Assembly: GCA_900239685.1 (NCBI GenBank)
Contig: OENT01000623.1
Coordinates: 27,468-91,467 of the forward strand
DNA length: 64,000 nt
Source: Rotaria macrura
Taxonomy: Eukaryota > Rotifera > Eurotatoria > Philodinida > Philodinidae
Direction of reading: 5' to 3'
Part shown: one piece after another, positions 35,246 to 49,192 of the stretch
How the letters are laid out: every line of letters starts with the position of its first letter
Position numbering within the stretch: the first letter of the stretch is position 1
Notes under the pieces: model-generated
Database searches by the model: none
Seen by the model: the letters and a program-made list of their open reading frames with translations, nothing else
Told to the model about the DNA's origin: nothing
Program-made: the position numbers and the translations under genes

Positions 35246-38200
35246 ATGGACGGCAGTGAAGCACAAATATCTTATCAGAACGATACTCAGACGACGGCAC
35301 CATCGATGGGTAGTGTCGATGCCCAACATCCAATTTATACAGTACCTGGTATACTTCATTTTCTTCAACATGAATGGACACGATTTGAAATTGAACGACA
35401 ACAATGGGAAACTGAACGAGCCGAACTACAAGTAACAAGCTTGAAGATTCGTGTTAAAGTACACTAATTGTTTGACATAGGCACGCATCGCTTTTCTTCA
35501 AGGCGAACGACAAGGACAAGAGAATTTGAAAACTGCACTTGTTCGACGAATTAAAATGCTTGAATACGCATTAAAACAAGAAAGGTATTGATTTCATTTG
35601 TTCGTTTTGATATTGAATCATTCGTTATATTTAGATTGAAATATAATAAATTAAAATATGGCAGTGAAACTGTTCCATTAGAAGAACAAAAATCATCATC
35701 GAATGAAGGACAAACAAGTAGTACAGGATTTGATGATGGTAATCATTTTCCGTACATATATATATGTATCATGATAAGAAAATGTTCTTTAGATGAAAAT
35801 AAAGAAGATCCAAATTTAGCTTTTGGTGGTAGCAGTGTTTCTTTTAAGCAAGGCCGTCAATTACTTCGACAGTAAATTTGATTTTTGTTTCATAACAATA
35901 CATGTGTACGTATGTTCATTTAGATATTTAAAAGAAATCGGTTATGTTGATACAATAATTGATATTCGTTCCACAGCTGTTAAAAAACTACTGGGAATTA
36001 AAAATGAGACAAATCTAAATGGAAATAATGTAACTAGCTCTGTTTCATCTGGTTTAAATGGTGATAATAAATTAATGAATGAATCTAAAGGGTAAATAAA
36101 ACTTTGACATAGATCTCTAAGACATTTGTTTTGCTTCTGTCAAAATCACTTCAATGATAAGTACGTACTTATGAGAAAATATTTCTCCACTGTCAAACAC
36201 TATCCATAGTGACATTCAAGTTATTAGCAGTTTTTCTTTCCTATGACGTATTAGGAATATTTCAAAAGGATATTGAATTTATTTGAGTTTCTTATTTCAT
36301 GACGAGATTCTTCTTCAATCATGAATATTTTTATTGGAAATTTCGTTCATTGACATATCGTAGGACTGTCAGTTCTAACAGATGACAGTATGTATGTCGT
36401 CCCTATCGATTAAGTAAATTATTATTGATCTTTGTCGTCTTCTTCTTCTTTTATGTAATTTACAGTCATCTTTTTTCTCTATGTTTATACTAAGGTTTCT
36501 CCTCCTATCGTGTTAACTTGAGTTAGTGCTATTTTGTTGTCTTCGCTTGTGTAATAAGAGATCTTGTTATCTGATTAAATACCTATGAATATATCTATAT
36601 GCTCAATAAACAAGCTAATGAATGTATTATGTCAACCAATCTAAATAGAAGATCTTGAAATTTTTATTAAGATCGAATCTAACACCGAAAATATTAGTAC
36701 GACTTCTCAAGATCATCGAGTTTGAATCTTGTAGAAAACTTTGTTGTCGAGCAGTTTTTATGCATACACGTTCCACATGAGATAGCATATGTTATGAATA
36801 GTCAAGTTTCTGATAGGAAGTTTATTTATTATGAGTTCTATATCTATTTAGAAATCAGGAATTTCGAATAGTTATCTTTTAGTTTATATTCAATTCAATG
36901 GAGAGAAAAAGTTAATAATTAACGAAAAATATTTATGATGATCAATGACCTTGTGTCACGGGAATAGATTTCAGTTTGTTACAATATTTTCCTTTTTCTT
37001 TGTCACGTACAACTATATTTGATTATTGACGAAAGTACGAATATATTTGATTTTATGCATAGAAAGCATTGAAAATGTGTTGGAGCGAAATGAAAGAAAA
37101 CAAAAATATTTTTATACTAAATAAGAAAATTAATTCAATCAAGCATATAATAGACACCTGGATAGATGTTGTCAAAAATGAGAAAGATCTTTGATCATCA
37201 TAAATTTCCGTTTCATATATGAATTATGATTCATATAGTACATTGATACGTGTGAACATTGTACGCATGAATAGAATGTCAGACTGAAATTAAAAACTAG
37301 GTTGTTTTAGAATTTCATACAATAGCGTTTGATTCTTATTCGAAAAGCAAAACTATTGTAAAAATTTCTTCCTTATAATAATGACATATATGAAGAATGC
37401 TGCAATACTTGGTGTATTGTGTGTTAATTACTAGTACTAATTTGAAGTATCAATGGACTAAGTGAAATAATCGTTTTCAAAAAAATTTCTGTTTAGCACG
37501 AATACATGTGTTGTTGCATATTTCTCACTGAAAATATTCATAATGTAATAATGATCATGATTTCTATTGTTGGAGTAGAATTGAATTCGGAAACGATGCA
37601 TTTTCATAGTATCGTGCAATCATCTTAAAACGACAAAATTGCCTAAGGATACGAATCCTTTTAAGAATTTTCTTTTATCTTGATTATAAGCTCTTCTTAT
37701 GAGAAAAAAGATTCACTCAAATAGAAAATGTCAGTTAGAAATTTGGATTCTTAAAATAAATTTCTTTTCCATTCACCAATTATTGAGTCATGTTGATAGA
37801 GAAAAATCGGCAATTTTGGTTAGCTTACATAAAAAGAATTGATATCGTTTTATTTGTACTTTAGAATTATTCCTAATATACTTAAGAATGCAACAAATGA
37901 CTTCAATAAATCTCTTGCATCATTAGTTTTTCTTAAAGATGATCAACCTGATGATGAATCCAAGTAAGTTCAACAAAGGGGAAACGAAAGACATGCACAA
38001 TAATAATTGGTTTCGTCTTGTATTTTTTTTTCATGAACTATTAGCGATAGTGATCTTGACACTAATCGTATCATTCTTAAATCTAATCATGGTAACACAA
38101 CGAATACTAATCATCATAATTCAACACTTGACACACTAAATGATCTTGACAGTGAAGAAGCTGCTTTGCATGAATTTGATTTTCTTACTGGTGATGCTCC

Positions 38201-41200
38201 TACTACTGGCTTGAGTATCAACGAATTTAAATCAACCGGTATAAAACTTAAGAGAAATATATATGTTGGATCTTTCTTTTCATTTTCTTTTATCTTCTAT
38301 TAGATACTGATAGTCATGAATGGAATGTTGATCCATCACGAATAAATCGCCTAAAAGAAGAATATAAACGTGATCGTCATGTAAAACAAGCACATCAATC
38401 AACAACAATTGCCAATACGACATCATCATCGATGCGTAATAATATTTTTAGAAATGTCAACGATGATATGAATTCTGATCAACGAACATTAATCGAAGAT
38501 GAACAAAGTATTGAATAGAAAATGAATGAAATTTCAGAAATCGTTTATTTATTTATTTTGACTTCGATAGTGGATTCAATGATGTTTCGAAATAGTAAAA
38601 ATTTTATTACTGAAAATGTTATTGAAGGTCTCGATGAACTAGCACGTGTGACAGTTTCAAATGATAATGAACTACACGATGATGTATGATAATAATACTT
38701 TGTTGTTGTTTCTTGTTTAACAATAATAAATATATACAATATACTTTAACATTTGTTCTATTTTTCATTAAGACATCAACAAGTGATTCGTCCGATTTTA
38801 GAAAATCATGGAATGTAAAATATGTTTTACGAAGGTATGGAAAAAAAAGCGTTTCCATTGAAAATTATCTTATATATATATATTTAGTCATTTGGATGGA
38901 GTACGTTGTGTAACATTTCATCCCGTTGAATCAGTTGTCATTACTGGATCCGAAGATCGTACACTTAAACTGTGGAATCTTGAAAAATCAGCTATATTAA
39001 GAAAGTAAATGAAAACGATTGTTATTTTTTTTTGTTTCGACATTCAAAACGAAAAATACTTCAATATTTGATATTATCTATTCATAGATCAGTTTCGACA
39101 ACACAAGATCTCGAGCCTATCTACACATTTCGACGGCATACGTAAGTCAAAGAAACTGAATAGAACATGCTGCAAAAGACATGATCTCATTATTATACGT
39201 TTGTGAACAAAAATATTGAAAATTATTACAATATTTGATCATACTTCAACCAGTTGTATGATAATGGAAAATTAAATCCATTAGATACTATATTTCAATT
39301 TTTTTTTATAGTACACAATTCGATATATGCTTTAACGGAGAATATTCCAATTTTTAGTAATATTATTATTAAGTTATTCTTATACTTCTCGGAAAAACCA
39401 TCAATTTACTTTTTCACAAAAAAGTACTCGCTTATAGTTTTGCATTCGGATTCGACCGACATTTTTTTCTCGTACACTCGAATGTGATGATAATCTTTAA
39501 TTACGTGTCGCCTCCTGAAATGGTAAAAATTAGTTGATGCTAGAGATTTATCTCAGGTTTTCAGTGAAATAGAAACGTGTATGTTTAATACATTCCTATA
39601 TATGATTCAATCCATGAAGTACAAAGAGAAAAAAACAAAGCTCATATTACTTCTTAAGCTATTTTACTTGAAGGAAAATAGAATTTAACTTTTTTCTTTT
39701 TTTATCGTGCAAGAGTAATGCTTTGAATAAATAATGTCTCTTTAAAAAAAAAGGTATTGACTCGTCACTACTTAGTAAATTATTTCAGATAAGCTTTTGC
39801 ATTTAATAATATATTTTTACTTAAAAATTAGTTCACACTCATATTTTATTTTGGACACATTGAATGTCTTCATTGATATGATTGGTCTGTAATGTAATGC
39901 CTGGCTCGAAACTTTCTAGACAAATTGTTCCTTCATTTTTTACTCGATTAAGAGGGTCAGTAGAAAGCTTCGAACATTGTGTTAGAATCAGAATTCTGTA
40001 CTCTTTCATAATTTAGGCCTGGCATTTTTTTTGCTGCTCACAGGTTAGGAGTTATGAGCAAACATTTGAAAAGTCTGAAAATAAAGTTTGGACCGCTTTC
40101 AGTGCGCAAAAAACACTCAGATTAGGCATGCTATTTATGCTCAATATGCCATAAGAAAGAGCAAGCATTTCTTTACAAAACGGGGATGCTGATCATTAGT
40201 TCTCTATCAGAGTTCTTTGAATAAGAGTTTCGGTATGAGAAAGAGCGACGATTCCGATACTCCCTGACTTCAAGACTTACAAAAAAGAACTCGATTATCT
40301 GTAAAAGATTGCTGCGAGTCTCTCGGTTCTTAGCTCACTTTGTCGAGGACTGTCTCATCCTTCATATTGCATGAAACATCAGTAATAGAAAGTATTGAAT
40401 AAGGGGCAATATTTTTCAGACGGTTGTATGCTGTTCAGGTACTGCTCCAATAAATTTCAAAAAGCGATGTAGTCAAGGAAAACGGAGTGGTGCTAAGATA
40501 CATTGAACGTCTCTGGGATGGAAATAAGAAAATACTGAAAAAAATCTCTGTAAAATAGCAGGAAATCATTTCAAACGAGGTAAGGTAATATTTTCAATCT
40601 CTAGATCTATTTGTGTAATGGCTTCCGTCCAAAGTTTATTTTCAGGCTTTCCAAAGATTCGCTCATAACTCCTCACCTACGAGTCACACAAAAATTCCAA
40701 GCACTAATTCGGAAAGAGGACTAAATTCTGATTCTCATACAATGTTTCAAACTTTCTACTGATCCTCTTCATCGATCGACAAATGTGAACGAACATTGTC
40801 TCTAGAATCTTTCGACCAAGGCGTTACTTGAACGAACACTAGAGAGAGATTTTAATGTCTATCTTAGAATGGAACTAGAATAGTATTTATCAAGTCATTC
40901 TCCGGATTTAGTACTATGTAATTTTTCGGTTGTTTAATTTAATTACTATGATTCTAAATTATGACATAGATTAATAGTTGCAGTAGAAGTATAAGTCTGT
41001 AATCATGAAAATTATTTGGAAACGTTGAATGTAAATTGAATGAATGATCAACGGTGATAATGCTAAGTGATCTGCGAACTTTGAAAATCGAAAGGAGATC
41101 AAATAATAATGCTGAAATTGATTATTATAGAAAAGACACAAATTACAAAAAAAGGATTTTTCCTTTCAAAGAAATTTCGACGTTTGATTTCGTCTTCTTA

Positions 41201-42869
41201 CCATCACAAGGTAAACACTGATTTCATGGATGCATTATGAATATGACAGGCTTCATAAAACATCCATGTTTTCTAAAGGAGAAGACAAACCGTAGTCACT
41301 AATTATTTTCTGTCGATTGTTGAAACTTTCAAATTACTAATTGTTGATGTTATTTAGTCATTAGACTTTTTACGCTTCTGACCCTATGGGAAGATGATAG
41401 TTATGCTTGGCCATCTTGTATTGATTGAGTAGTTAGTTCACGTTTTTTTGTTTTGGTATTTCTCTTATGAGAAAACATTCAACAAGAAAAATTCTTTTCT
41501 ATGAAATACATGATTTATTTAATGAAACTTTTTAATCATAAGCGGAAAAATTCAGTAAATGGACTCGTAGACATTTTTTTTACTAGTCATCATCATCCAG
41601 AGATGCTGATTGAATAGTTCGAGAAGTTTCTTGTTGTCATTTTTTGATCAATATACATAGACAAAATAAAATATAGTTAAATATAATAGTTACATATAAT
41701 TGAGAAAAAAGAAATGCTTCCCAATTTTCTATGATTAAGATACTACTAGCAGAAGAATGATCAAATATCAAATAAATATCGAATACTATTTTTTAACTAT
41801 CCAATATCATAGATAGAAAAAATGATAAGATAATTAAAATATTAGCGTTAGAAAATTGTTTTTGTAAATGCCCTATAATTGTAAATTAATTTTTGTAGAG
41901 CTCCTGTCCTATCCGTGGCTATGAATCCATCGGGAGAACAATTTTATAGCGGTGGTCTTGATTCGATTATATCTGTATGGAATATTCCAAACTCAGAAGT
42001 TGATCCATATGATGCATATGGTATAGATTGTCATTCATCTTCTGTTTATTTTTTAATCTTGTTATTCTTATTGTTAAACTCATTATATTGTTTTCTTAAG
42101 ATTCCAATGTGTTACACAAAGTATTAGAGGGTCATACAGATGCTGTCTGGCAATTAGTTATATCCGGTCAAAAACTATTATCGTGCTCGGCTGATGGATC
42201 AGTACGTTTATGGGATGCTAATTTAAATGAACCATTACAATCGTCATTTCATAGTAATGATTTTTCCTATCGGTTTGTTTTGTTAATCATGCTTCTTGTA
42301 TTTATAGATGAAGGTATTCCATTATCTATTGATTGGTTAATGCGCGATACAAATCAATTTATTGTTACTTATGATACATTGAAAACTTTTATATACGATA
42401 CTGAAACAAGACAAATTGTAAGACAATTTGTTAATGATCATACAGCATTGGGTGATCGTAATTATCGTATTAATCGATTGATTAGTCATCCATCACAGTC
42501 GATCGTTATAACAGCACATGACGATCGAAAAATTCGATACTTTGATAGTAATTCAGGTACAGGAAGAAGAAAAATCTTGTTTTTATCTTACTTATGATTT
42601 CAAATTATTTAGGTCGTATGATTCATTCAATGGTTGCTCATCTTGATAGTGTAACATCACTGGCTATCGATCCTCAACAAACATGTCTTCTATCGGGTAG
42701 TCATGATCGTTCCATACGTTTATGGAATTTGGAAAATCGAAATTGTCTACAAGAAATAACAGCTCACCAAAAGAAAGATGATGAATCCATACATGATGTT
42801 GCATTTAATTCCTCGAAACCATATATGACCAGTGTTGGAGCAGATTCAATAGCAAAAATTTATGCTTAA
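35246..42869 (+). CDS. STRN: Striatin, STRIPAK-complex scaffold (PP2A B''' subunit)
   Basis: Sixteen exons by eye: 35246-35431, 35481-35584, 35635-35738, 35793-35871, 35924-36091, 37865-37963, 38045-38238, 38304-38507, 38571-38683, 38773-38834, 38888-39004, 39088-39141, 41899-42020, 42101-42253, 42308-42556, 42613-42869. All phases agree and the sum is 755 codons (754 aa; human striatin is 780). Residues about 30-97 are the conserved caveolin-binding and coiled-coil segment (PGILHFLQHEWTRFEIERQQ, then ARIAFLQGERQGQENLK), which dimerises and binds PP2A A/C in the known family. The middle is acidic and disordered, with the conserved GLDELARVTVSND before the WD part. From about residue 420 a seven-bladed WD40 propeller follows (LKLWNL, VRLWDA, IRLWNL blade ends). 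Most introns are 49-89 nt; two are long, 36092-37864 and 39142-41898, the latter carrying a transposon remnant. It scaffolds GCK-type kinases and PP2A in the known family. Confidence 0.96.
39894..40827. mobile_element. Long-terminal-inverted-repeat element in a striatin intron
   Basis: Arms of about 200 bases, 39894-40093 and 40627-40827, are imperfect reverse complements sharing blocks such as GTCGAAA/CTCGAAA, TCAGTAGAAAG, AGAATCAGAATT, AGGAGTTATGAGC and CTGAAAATAAA. The 530-bp centre has no transposase frame. No target duplication was recognised. The arms are far longer than those of the other miniature elements here. The element lies wholly inside intron 12 of striatin and accounts for about a third of it. 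Confidence 0.75.
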
Positions 42870-42995
42870 ATATATGCCGTGAACGATTTTTTTTTCTTTT
42901 CTTCGTTTGTTTTTTTTTAAATAGTTTTGTGTCGTATTCCTTTCATTTTCCATCGTTTCTCTTAAGATTATCAATTTTGTTCTTTCTTTCATGTA

Positions 42996-43001
42996 AATAA
43001 A
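42996..43001 (+). promoter_or_regulatory. Polyadenylation signal of striatin
   Basis: AATAAA about 127 nt after the striatin stop codon, after a T-rich 3' UTR. Confidence 0.45.
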
Positions 43002-43716
43002 CAAACACACAGAGAAAACAGAAAAAAAGCGTATACGTGTATTATCAATTTTCTATCATGAACAACAAATCAATATAGATATACTTTTTGACAGAATGTT
43101 ACATTTACTCTCATTGATCTTTCTTTTTTTGGCTACATATCTGTCTATCCTGTATTTCTCGTCTTTTACTAAGAAAAATATATACATACAGATATATATA
43201 TATATATAAATGACAAATTTCGAGCACGGCAACCGTTAACACACATATAAACACTTGTTGTTGTTTTTCTTTCATTTTAGATCATTAGAAGTGTCAGATG
43301 TATTTCTATTCACGGATTATCTGAAATATAGATAACTTGCTAATTCCTTGATGATGATGAATGTTTGATTATGTTTTTAATCTTGTCCAATAAGAATATT
43401 TCCGAATTCGCTATAATATTTTTTCCTGCTACTTCTATATACGTGCGCGATTAGATACGTTTGACCTTTTATTTTTTATCAACAAAGTAAATCATTATCC
43501 TTCATTGTGTTAACATATATAAATAACCATAATCAAAGATCGTTTCTTTTTTCTTTTGTTTTCTTTTTTTTTCTGATGATATAGAACGAAAAAGAATATC
43601 GTTTATCCTCAACATTTCTATGCTTGCACATCTGTTCTCGCTATACGCATACATACATAAATATGCATACATAAAGCTCCATTTGTTATAATCATACTCG
43701 ATTTATTTGTGGTAAG

Positions 43717-45149
43717 ATGCGCGTTAATAAGGAACTTTCACACAATGTATATCGCTCTCATCCTGGTAGAGAATATGATGATCGATTAAAACGAAGACGA
43801 CATTATCGGTAAGGAAAATCATTAATCTTTTAATTTTATACATTTAATTTTTAATTTTCGATTGTTACAGTTATAATGATAATCATTATTCTCCCAGTAA
43901 CGGAAATCACTCATCGCGTGTCTCATTAAAATCCTATAATCATCGTCATCCGCATGGAGACTTTACATCTTCACATAGTTCTTCGACCTCATTAAATCGA
44001 AAAGATAATGATCTACCGCCTTATTACGATAATCATTCATCATCATCTCGATTTGAGCGCTCAATGAAAAATCCAGATATTTATTTACCATCATTCCCTG
44101 ATCCACCCATTCTTTCTGATCGTTCACATTCAAGTACTTCATATTATAAATCTTCGCAAGTAATCCCTGATCGAGATTTACCGTTGCATTATATCGATTC
44201 AGAACGAAATCGATATTCTCCACCACCACTACCACCACCTCCATCTTCGTCAGTTTATCGGTAAGTTTTATTTTGAATAAATAATTATTCATTGAAATCG
44301 TCGTTTTAGACGAGACGATTCACACGTATCATTTTCTTCCTATAAAAATGATTACACATCTCGAAATAACACTAACAATGGCTCATATATTCGTAAAGAA
44401 TATCGATCTCCAACACCTCCAGTATTAATACCATTGCCTACACGTAGTACGATTGATTCATACAATGAATCATATCGACCAAGTGATTATAATAATCGTC
44501 CTCAACAAACAGATATAGGATGTAAGTGACATCGGAGAAATCTGTTGCTATTAATTCATGCTGTTTTTGCACAGCTGTTGTTTACGTTTATTGCATATTA
44601 ACAAATGATTCGTTTGTATTATCATAGTATTGAATCTTGCTTTTTTTTTCTTTTCATGTCGCTTAATTTAACCTGATCGTCAATACATAGACATGATTTC
44701 TTTTGATAAAACAACTATCATCATTTTTTTAAAATTTTATTTCCTTATTTATTTTCTTTTGTTGTATAGCAAATCGAAATAATTCATCACGAATATATCA
44801 TTCGATTTCATCTACACCATCGTCTATTCATCGTTCCGACTCATATCGGATTTCATCAACCATTCGCATGTCATCACCATCATCACTTCCAACATTATCT
44901 TCTTCGTCCTATATAACTAATGATCAGTATACACAACCATTTTCATCTATGAGAGAAATGGACTATCGAACAAGAGATTATGGTATGACAACATCAATAG
45001 AACATCGTCCAACAGTTTCAAATAAATCATTTGACCATTATGATAATGATTATTGTTCGACATACAAAGATCATACAAATCTTAAACGTTCAAGATCAAA
45101 TTTTTGTGAAAATGAATCTAAACGACCGATGAGACGATACGAAAAATAA
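43717..45149 (+). CDS. Disordered Ser/Arg/Tyr/Pro-rich protein, unknown function
   Basis: Four exons, 43717-43808, 43871-44260, 44310-44521 and 44770-45149, joined at GT-AG sites with consistent phases, give 358 codons (357 aa). The product is low-complexity throughout: rich in Ser, Arg, Tyr, Asn and His, with a polyproline stretch (SPPPLPPPPSSS) near the end of exon 2 and SPTPPVLIPLP in exon 3. There is a basic start (DRLKRRRHYRY) and a basic tail (KRSRSNFCENESKRPMRRYE). No globular domain, signal peptide or membrane segment is visible. The basic, RS/RY-rich composition would suit a nuclear or RNA-associated protein, but that is inference. It lies between striatin and the transporter, in the same orientation. 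Consistent splicing supports a real gene; the family is unrecognised. Confidence 0.75.
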
Positions 45150-46021
45150 TTAGAGATAGTTTAAATTATCATTAAATTTATCGATCATTACATGTCAAAT
45201 ATATTTAATATGACATCTTCAATGTTTCTAAAAATATTTGTGTTTTTCTGTTTTTTTTTGCTTTTTTTTGAAATTTAATAATTATTTATCGTTGACATTT
45301 GCTTTTTGTTTACATTTATATTTTATTTGATCTAAGTTGTTGTTTTTTTTCGTTAAAATTCTCAAGTGTTCGAATGATTAACATGTATATCAGGGACTCT
45401 AAGTAAAATGATTGTTTTTCTTCTTATAGAGAATAATCAATATTATTCTATATCGATGGTGAATGTTGATGAATAGACAGTAATGATTTAGGTAGATATT
45501 CATGTTTTTTTCTCTTTTTTTTCTTGCAATTTATGCAAAATATGAAGATAGATTGGGTTGGCATGAAGATGAATAGGAGTGGCATGTGATGGAAGAGCTG
45601 ATGGAGTTTTTTCCTTTTCTTCCTGTTCTTCTGCATCATTTCATCCGAACGAATGAATCCGCTGCTTGCTAAACGAACAGAGGAAAAAAAGAATATAATG
45701 CATGTTTTCAGCAAAAATAGAATTATGTTCTAAGAGACTCCACAGTTGATTGGCAACTCGCAACTAGTGCGTTAATTCTCACAATATAATATTTCTTCTT
45801 TTTCTCGACAAAAAGAACTGAAGAAGAATGCGGAATGCAAGACAAGGAGAAACCATATATTTTTCTTTTTTTAACACATGCACACTAAACGACACCGTAG
45901 TCACACGAATAGGTTTTGGTTGTTAGTCATGCAGACAAGACTTTTTTTCTTTCCGATCGTATGATGAATAATTACTTTTTGTTGTCTCCTTAGATTGAGA
46001 AGAATAATTCAAGGCACGAGA

Positions 46022-47979
46022 ATGACTCTATGGAATATTCATCAACAGATTCCAAAACGTTATGTACTTAGTTTACTTGCATTTTTCGGACTATTCAATG
46101 CTTTTATTTTACGATCGAATCTATCGATTGCAATTGTTGCAATGACCAATCCAACTATTGAAGAATCATCAGATAATAAAATCAAAATAATACCAGTAAG
46201 AATCATGCGTTTTTCTTTTGCATTTTTATATAAATATTCTTTATGTTTAAAATACATCAGGCTAATTTTAATTGGAGTACAACAACACAAGGTTATATTC
46301 TTTCTTCGTTTTTCTATAGTTATACGTTAACTCAAATACCAGCTGGATTTTTAGCAACTAAATTTGGCGGAAGAATTTTATTTGGTGGCAGTGTTGGTAT
46401 CTGTGCACTACTGACATTATTTACACCACTATGTGCTCAGAGTGGATCTGTAGCATTGATCTTTCTTCGATTTCTTCAAGGTTTTACCTCAGTGAGTTGT
46501 TTACAACGAAGAGGAAACAAAGAGCGTTGAATGATATGCTTTGTTTATTTTCATCGTAAGGGTTTTATCTATCCATCACTTCATTCAATATGGTCTAAAT
46601 GGGCGCCGAAAAGTGACAAATCGAAATTAGCGACATTTGCTTTTTCAGGTATGTTTCAATAGGCAGAAAGAAATTTTTTAAAATTTTTATCGGTTTATTT
46701 TTCAGGAAGTTATATTGGTACATTTATTACAATGATGCTCGGCGGTATTATTGCTGCAAGTTGGTCATGGGTTTGGATATTTTATTTATCAGGTAGATCT
46801 ATTTAGTATAGAAGATGAAGAAATGTTTTGTTAATCTTCTATTTAGGAGTGTTGGCTATTGCATGGACAATAGTTTGGTTTTATTTGACTGCTGAAACAC
46901 CATCGACTCATTCGACAATATCACAGGAAGAAGCCACTTATATTGAACAGAATCTAATTCAAACTGTCTCACGAGTAAATGAATTTTCACTGACAAGTAG
47001 AATTAACTTAGTTGAATTACTTAGAAATATACGATCCCATGGAAAGATATATTAACATCATTGCCTGTATGGGCTATTATTGCTGCGCATTTCGGAACTA
47101 ATTGGTGTATCTATATTATGTTTACTGAATTGCCAACATTTCTCACACAATCACTTGGCTATTCAGTTGATACGGTTTGTCAGAAAATACAAGTGTTCTC
47201 ATTAGCTTATACATGTATTTTTCTTATAGGCTGGCGTATTAGCAGCTCTACCTTGGTTACCTTTGGCCATTCTAGTCTATACAGCAGGGTTTTTCTCCGA
47301 TAAATTAGCAGAAAAATATTCAACATTATACATACGAAAACTAACTATGTCTATATGTGAGAAGATATATATCATAAAAAACTTATTTGACACTTATTTT
47401 TTCATCATATTTAGCTTTAATTGTCATCGTATTGGCTTTACTACTTGTCACTATATCGGATGCAAGACATCGGGCCTTGATCATCATAGGTATTATTATT
47501 GCAGTTAGTGGCTGTGGTCCTGCTTGGGCTAGTTTTGGCGTTAATCATCTTGATATCGGAGCTCAATATGCTGGAATTCTAATGGGTTTATCGAATAGTC
47601 TTGGATCGATACCAGGAATTCTCGTACCGATTATAACTGGTTATATTGTTCCAAATCCACATGTATGATTTTCCTATTTTCCATTTATAAATTTCTTTTT
47701 CTCTCATGAAATAAATTTTAGTTAAAACGTGAATGGAATGGAATGTTTATGATATCAATATTGATCTGTATATTAGTATTAATGTTCTATACATTTTTTG
47801 CTGCTGGCGAATTACAACCGTGGGCATCAAGTGACAAAGATGAATATCAACATGTTGTAAATACTTCAACATCATCTCGAGATATCAATGAACGAACTGG
47901 CGGTTTCAATGAAAATAATATTGATGATTTAACAGATCGTTTAAAAGCCGAGATTCACGATGAAACTAGTCCCGAGTGA
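46022..47979 (+). CDS. SLC17-family organic anion transporter (sialin/VGLUT-like)
   Basis: Nine exons, 46022-46195, 46261-46491, 46561-46648, 46706-46792, 46847-46974, 47025-47174, 47230-47356, 47415-47662 and 47722-47979, in consistent phases, give 497 codons (496 aa, the usual SLC17 length). It is a major-facilitator protein with about 12 membrane segments. TM1 holds RSNLSIAIVAMT. Then come the NWSTTTQGYILSSFFYSY and QIPAGFLATKFGGR segments, FIYPSLHSIWSKWAPKSDKSK around TM4-TM5, and IPWKDILTSLPVWAI after the central loop. The C-terminal GELQPWA after TM12 is typical of SLC17. In the known family these carriers move anionic substrates such as sialic acid, glutamate or phosphate across lysosomal, vesicular or plasma membranes; the substrate cannot be told here. 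The start is the ATG at 46022. The frame reaches a possible acceptor at 45993, so a short upstream coding exon is not excluded. The tail is acidic. Confidence 0.93.
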
Positions 47980-48128
47980 AGAAAATGAATCAAAGAAATG
48001 AATTATTTTTCAGTTATTCTAATTGTTGTAGACTTGTTTTATTTTATCGTTGTTTTGTATTATTTAATTTAAATTATAATAGTTGTGAGTATTCAATGTA
48101 TGTATACATTTAAACAGTAAATATTACC

Positions 48129-48134
48129 AATAAA
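48129..48134 (+). promoter_or_regulatory. Polyadenylation signal of the SLC17 gene
   Basis: AATAAA about 150 nt after the stop codon at 47977-47979. Confidence 0.45.
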
Positions 48135-49192
48135 TATGAATATTGTTTTTATCATGGTCAACTTATTTCTACATTTATCAAGGCACGATCACTGATAATA
48201 AGCTCTCAAGAAAGTTTCGTTACTTCTTCTTAAAGAACTCGAAATCGAAAATTATACAGTTCAAACTTAAAATATTGAAAACGAAAAAAATTCATTAAAA
48301 TTTTGCCGACGCTAGCCCAGTCATCATTTACTGTAATAGATCTGTGTTTAGCGAATTATCTATACAAGTAATGATCATTTATGTAATCTACGACTCATTA
48401 CCAAGCGAGTACCATAGATTTGATTGTTTTATTAAAATTTTCTACCTTTTACACACTTCTATCGAATATTTTATGTATAACTATCTAATAATCAGAGACA
48501 TTTTGAAGTATTTCTGAGTTTTGCAATTCTTGTATTTTAATACTATCTTTGACAAATATTCACTAATACAAAGCAAATATATAACACAAAAATCTTTCTT
48601 GTACATCGATGCAAAACACAGAATTTATTTCTTCAGTAATCTTTTGAAGTTAATACTATGCTTATAATGACTTTTGACAGAAGATTTCAGTCTTACCGAT
48701 TATTCGTAGCTGATTCATTGTGATATCCGATTTATTTAAATGCAACTTTTAGTAGATCACATAAAACCGATATCCTTTTTTTCCCGTAATAAGATTGAAC
48801 GAAACCGACTTAAATATCTCTAATACATATGATAAATATTAACTACCTCTATGTTGCCATATGTTAAAGATGTTCAGAGATGTTTTACACGTTCTGGATG
48901 TAGTAGTTCTTTTCTTCTCTGTCCATCGACATCTACAATCATATTGAAACCTTTGAAATTACGTTATTGACTAAATTTTTACATCGGTTCAATTCTTTAA
49001 ACAAATTTTATATTCAAAACTAAAGTCTCAAAAGACAAAAAATTTACTCATATAGATTCGTAAGCCTTGATGTTTCTCATGTCTTTTTGACAAATCATAT
49101 AAGGGGTTTCCGAAGATCTAGACAGCATAGGAATCGTTGCATCGCTAACATTTCTTCAAGAAAATTTGATTATTTATCATAGCAGCACAACT

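Noticed and set aside
38508-38519. Striatin ending at the TAG at 38517-38519
   Set aside because: A donor at 38508 and acceptor before 38571 join to the conserved GLDELARVTVSND and the WD40 exons.
45995-46021. SLC17 start at TTG 45995
   Set aside because: The first ATG in that frame is 46022 and a splice-acceptor-like CTTAG lies just before 45994, so TTG is an artefact of frame calling.
47025-47055. Reading SLC17 exon 5 straight through to a stop at 47055
   Set aside because: A 50-nt GT-AG intron (46975-47024) restores the conserved IPWKDILTSLP frame.
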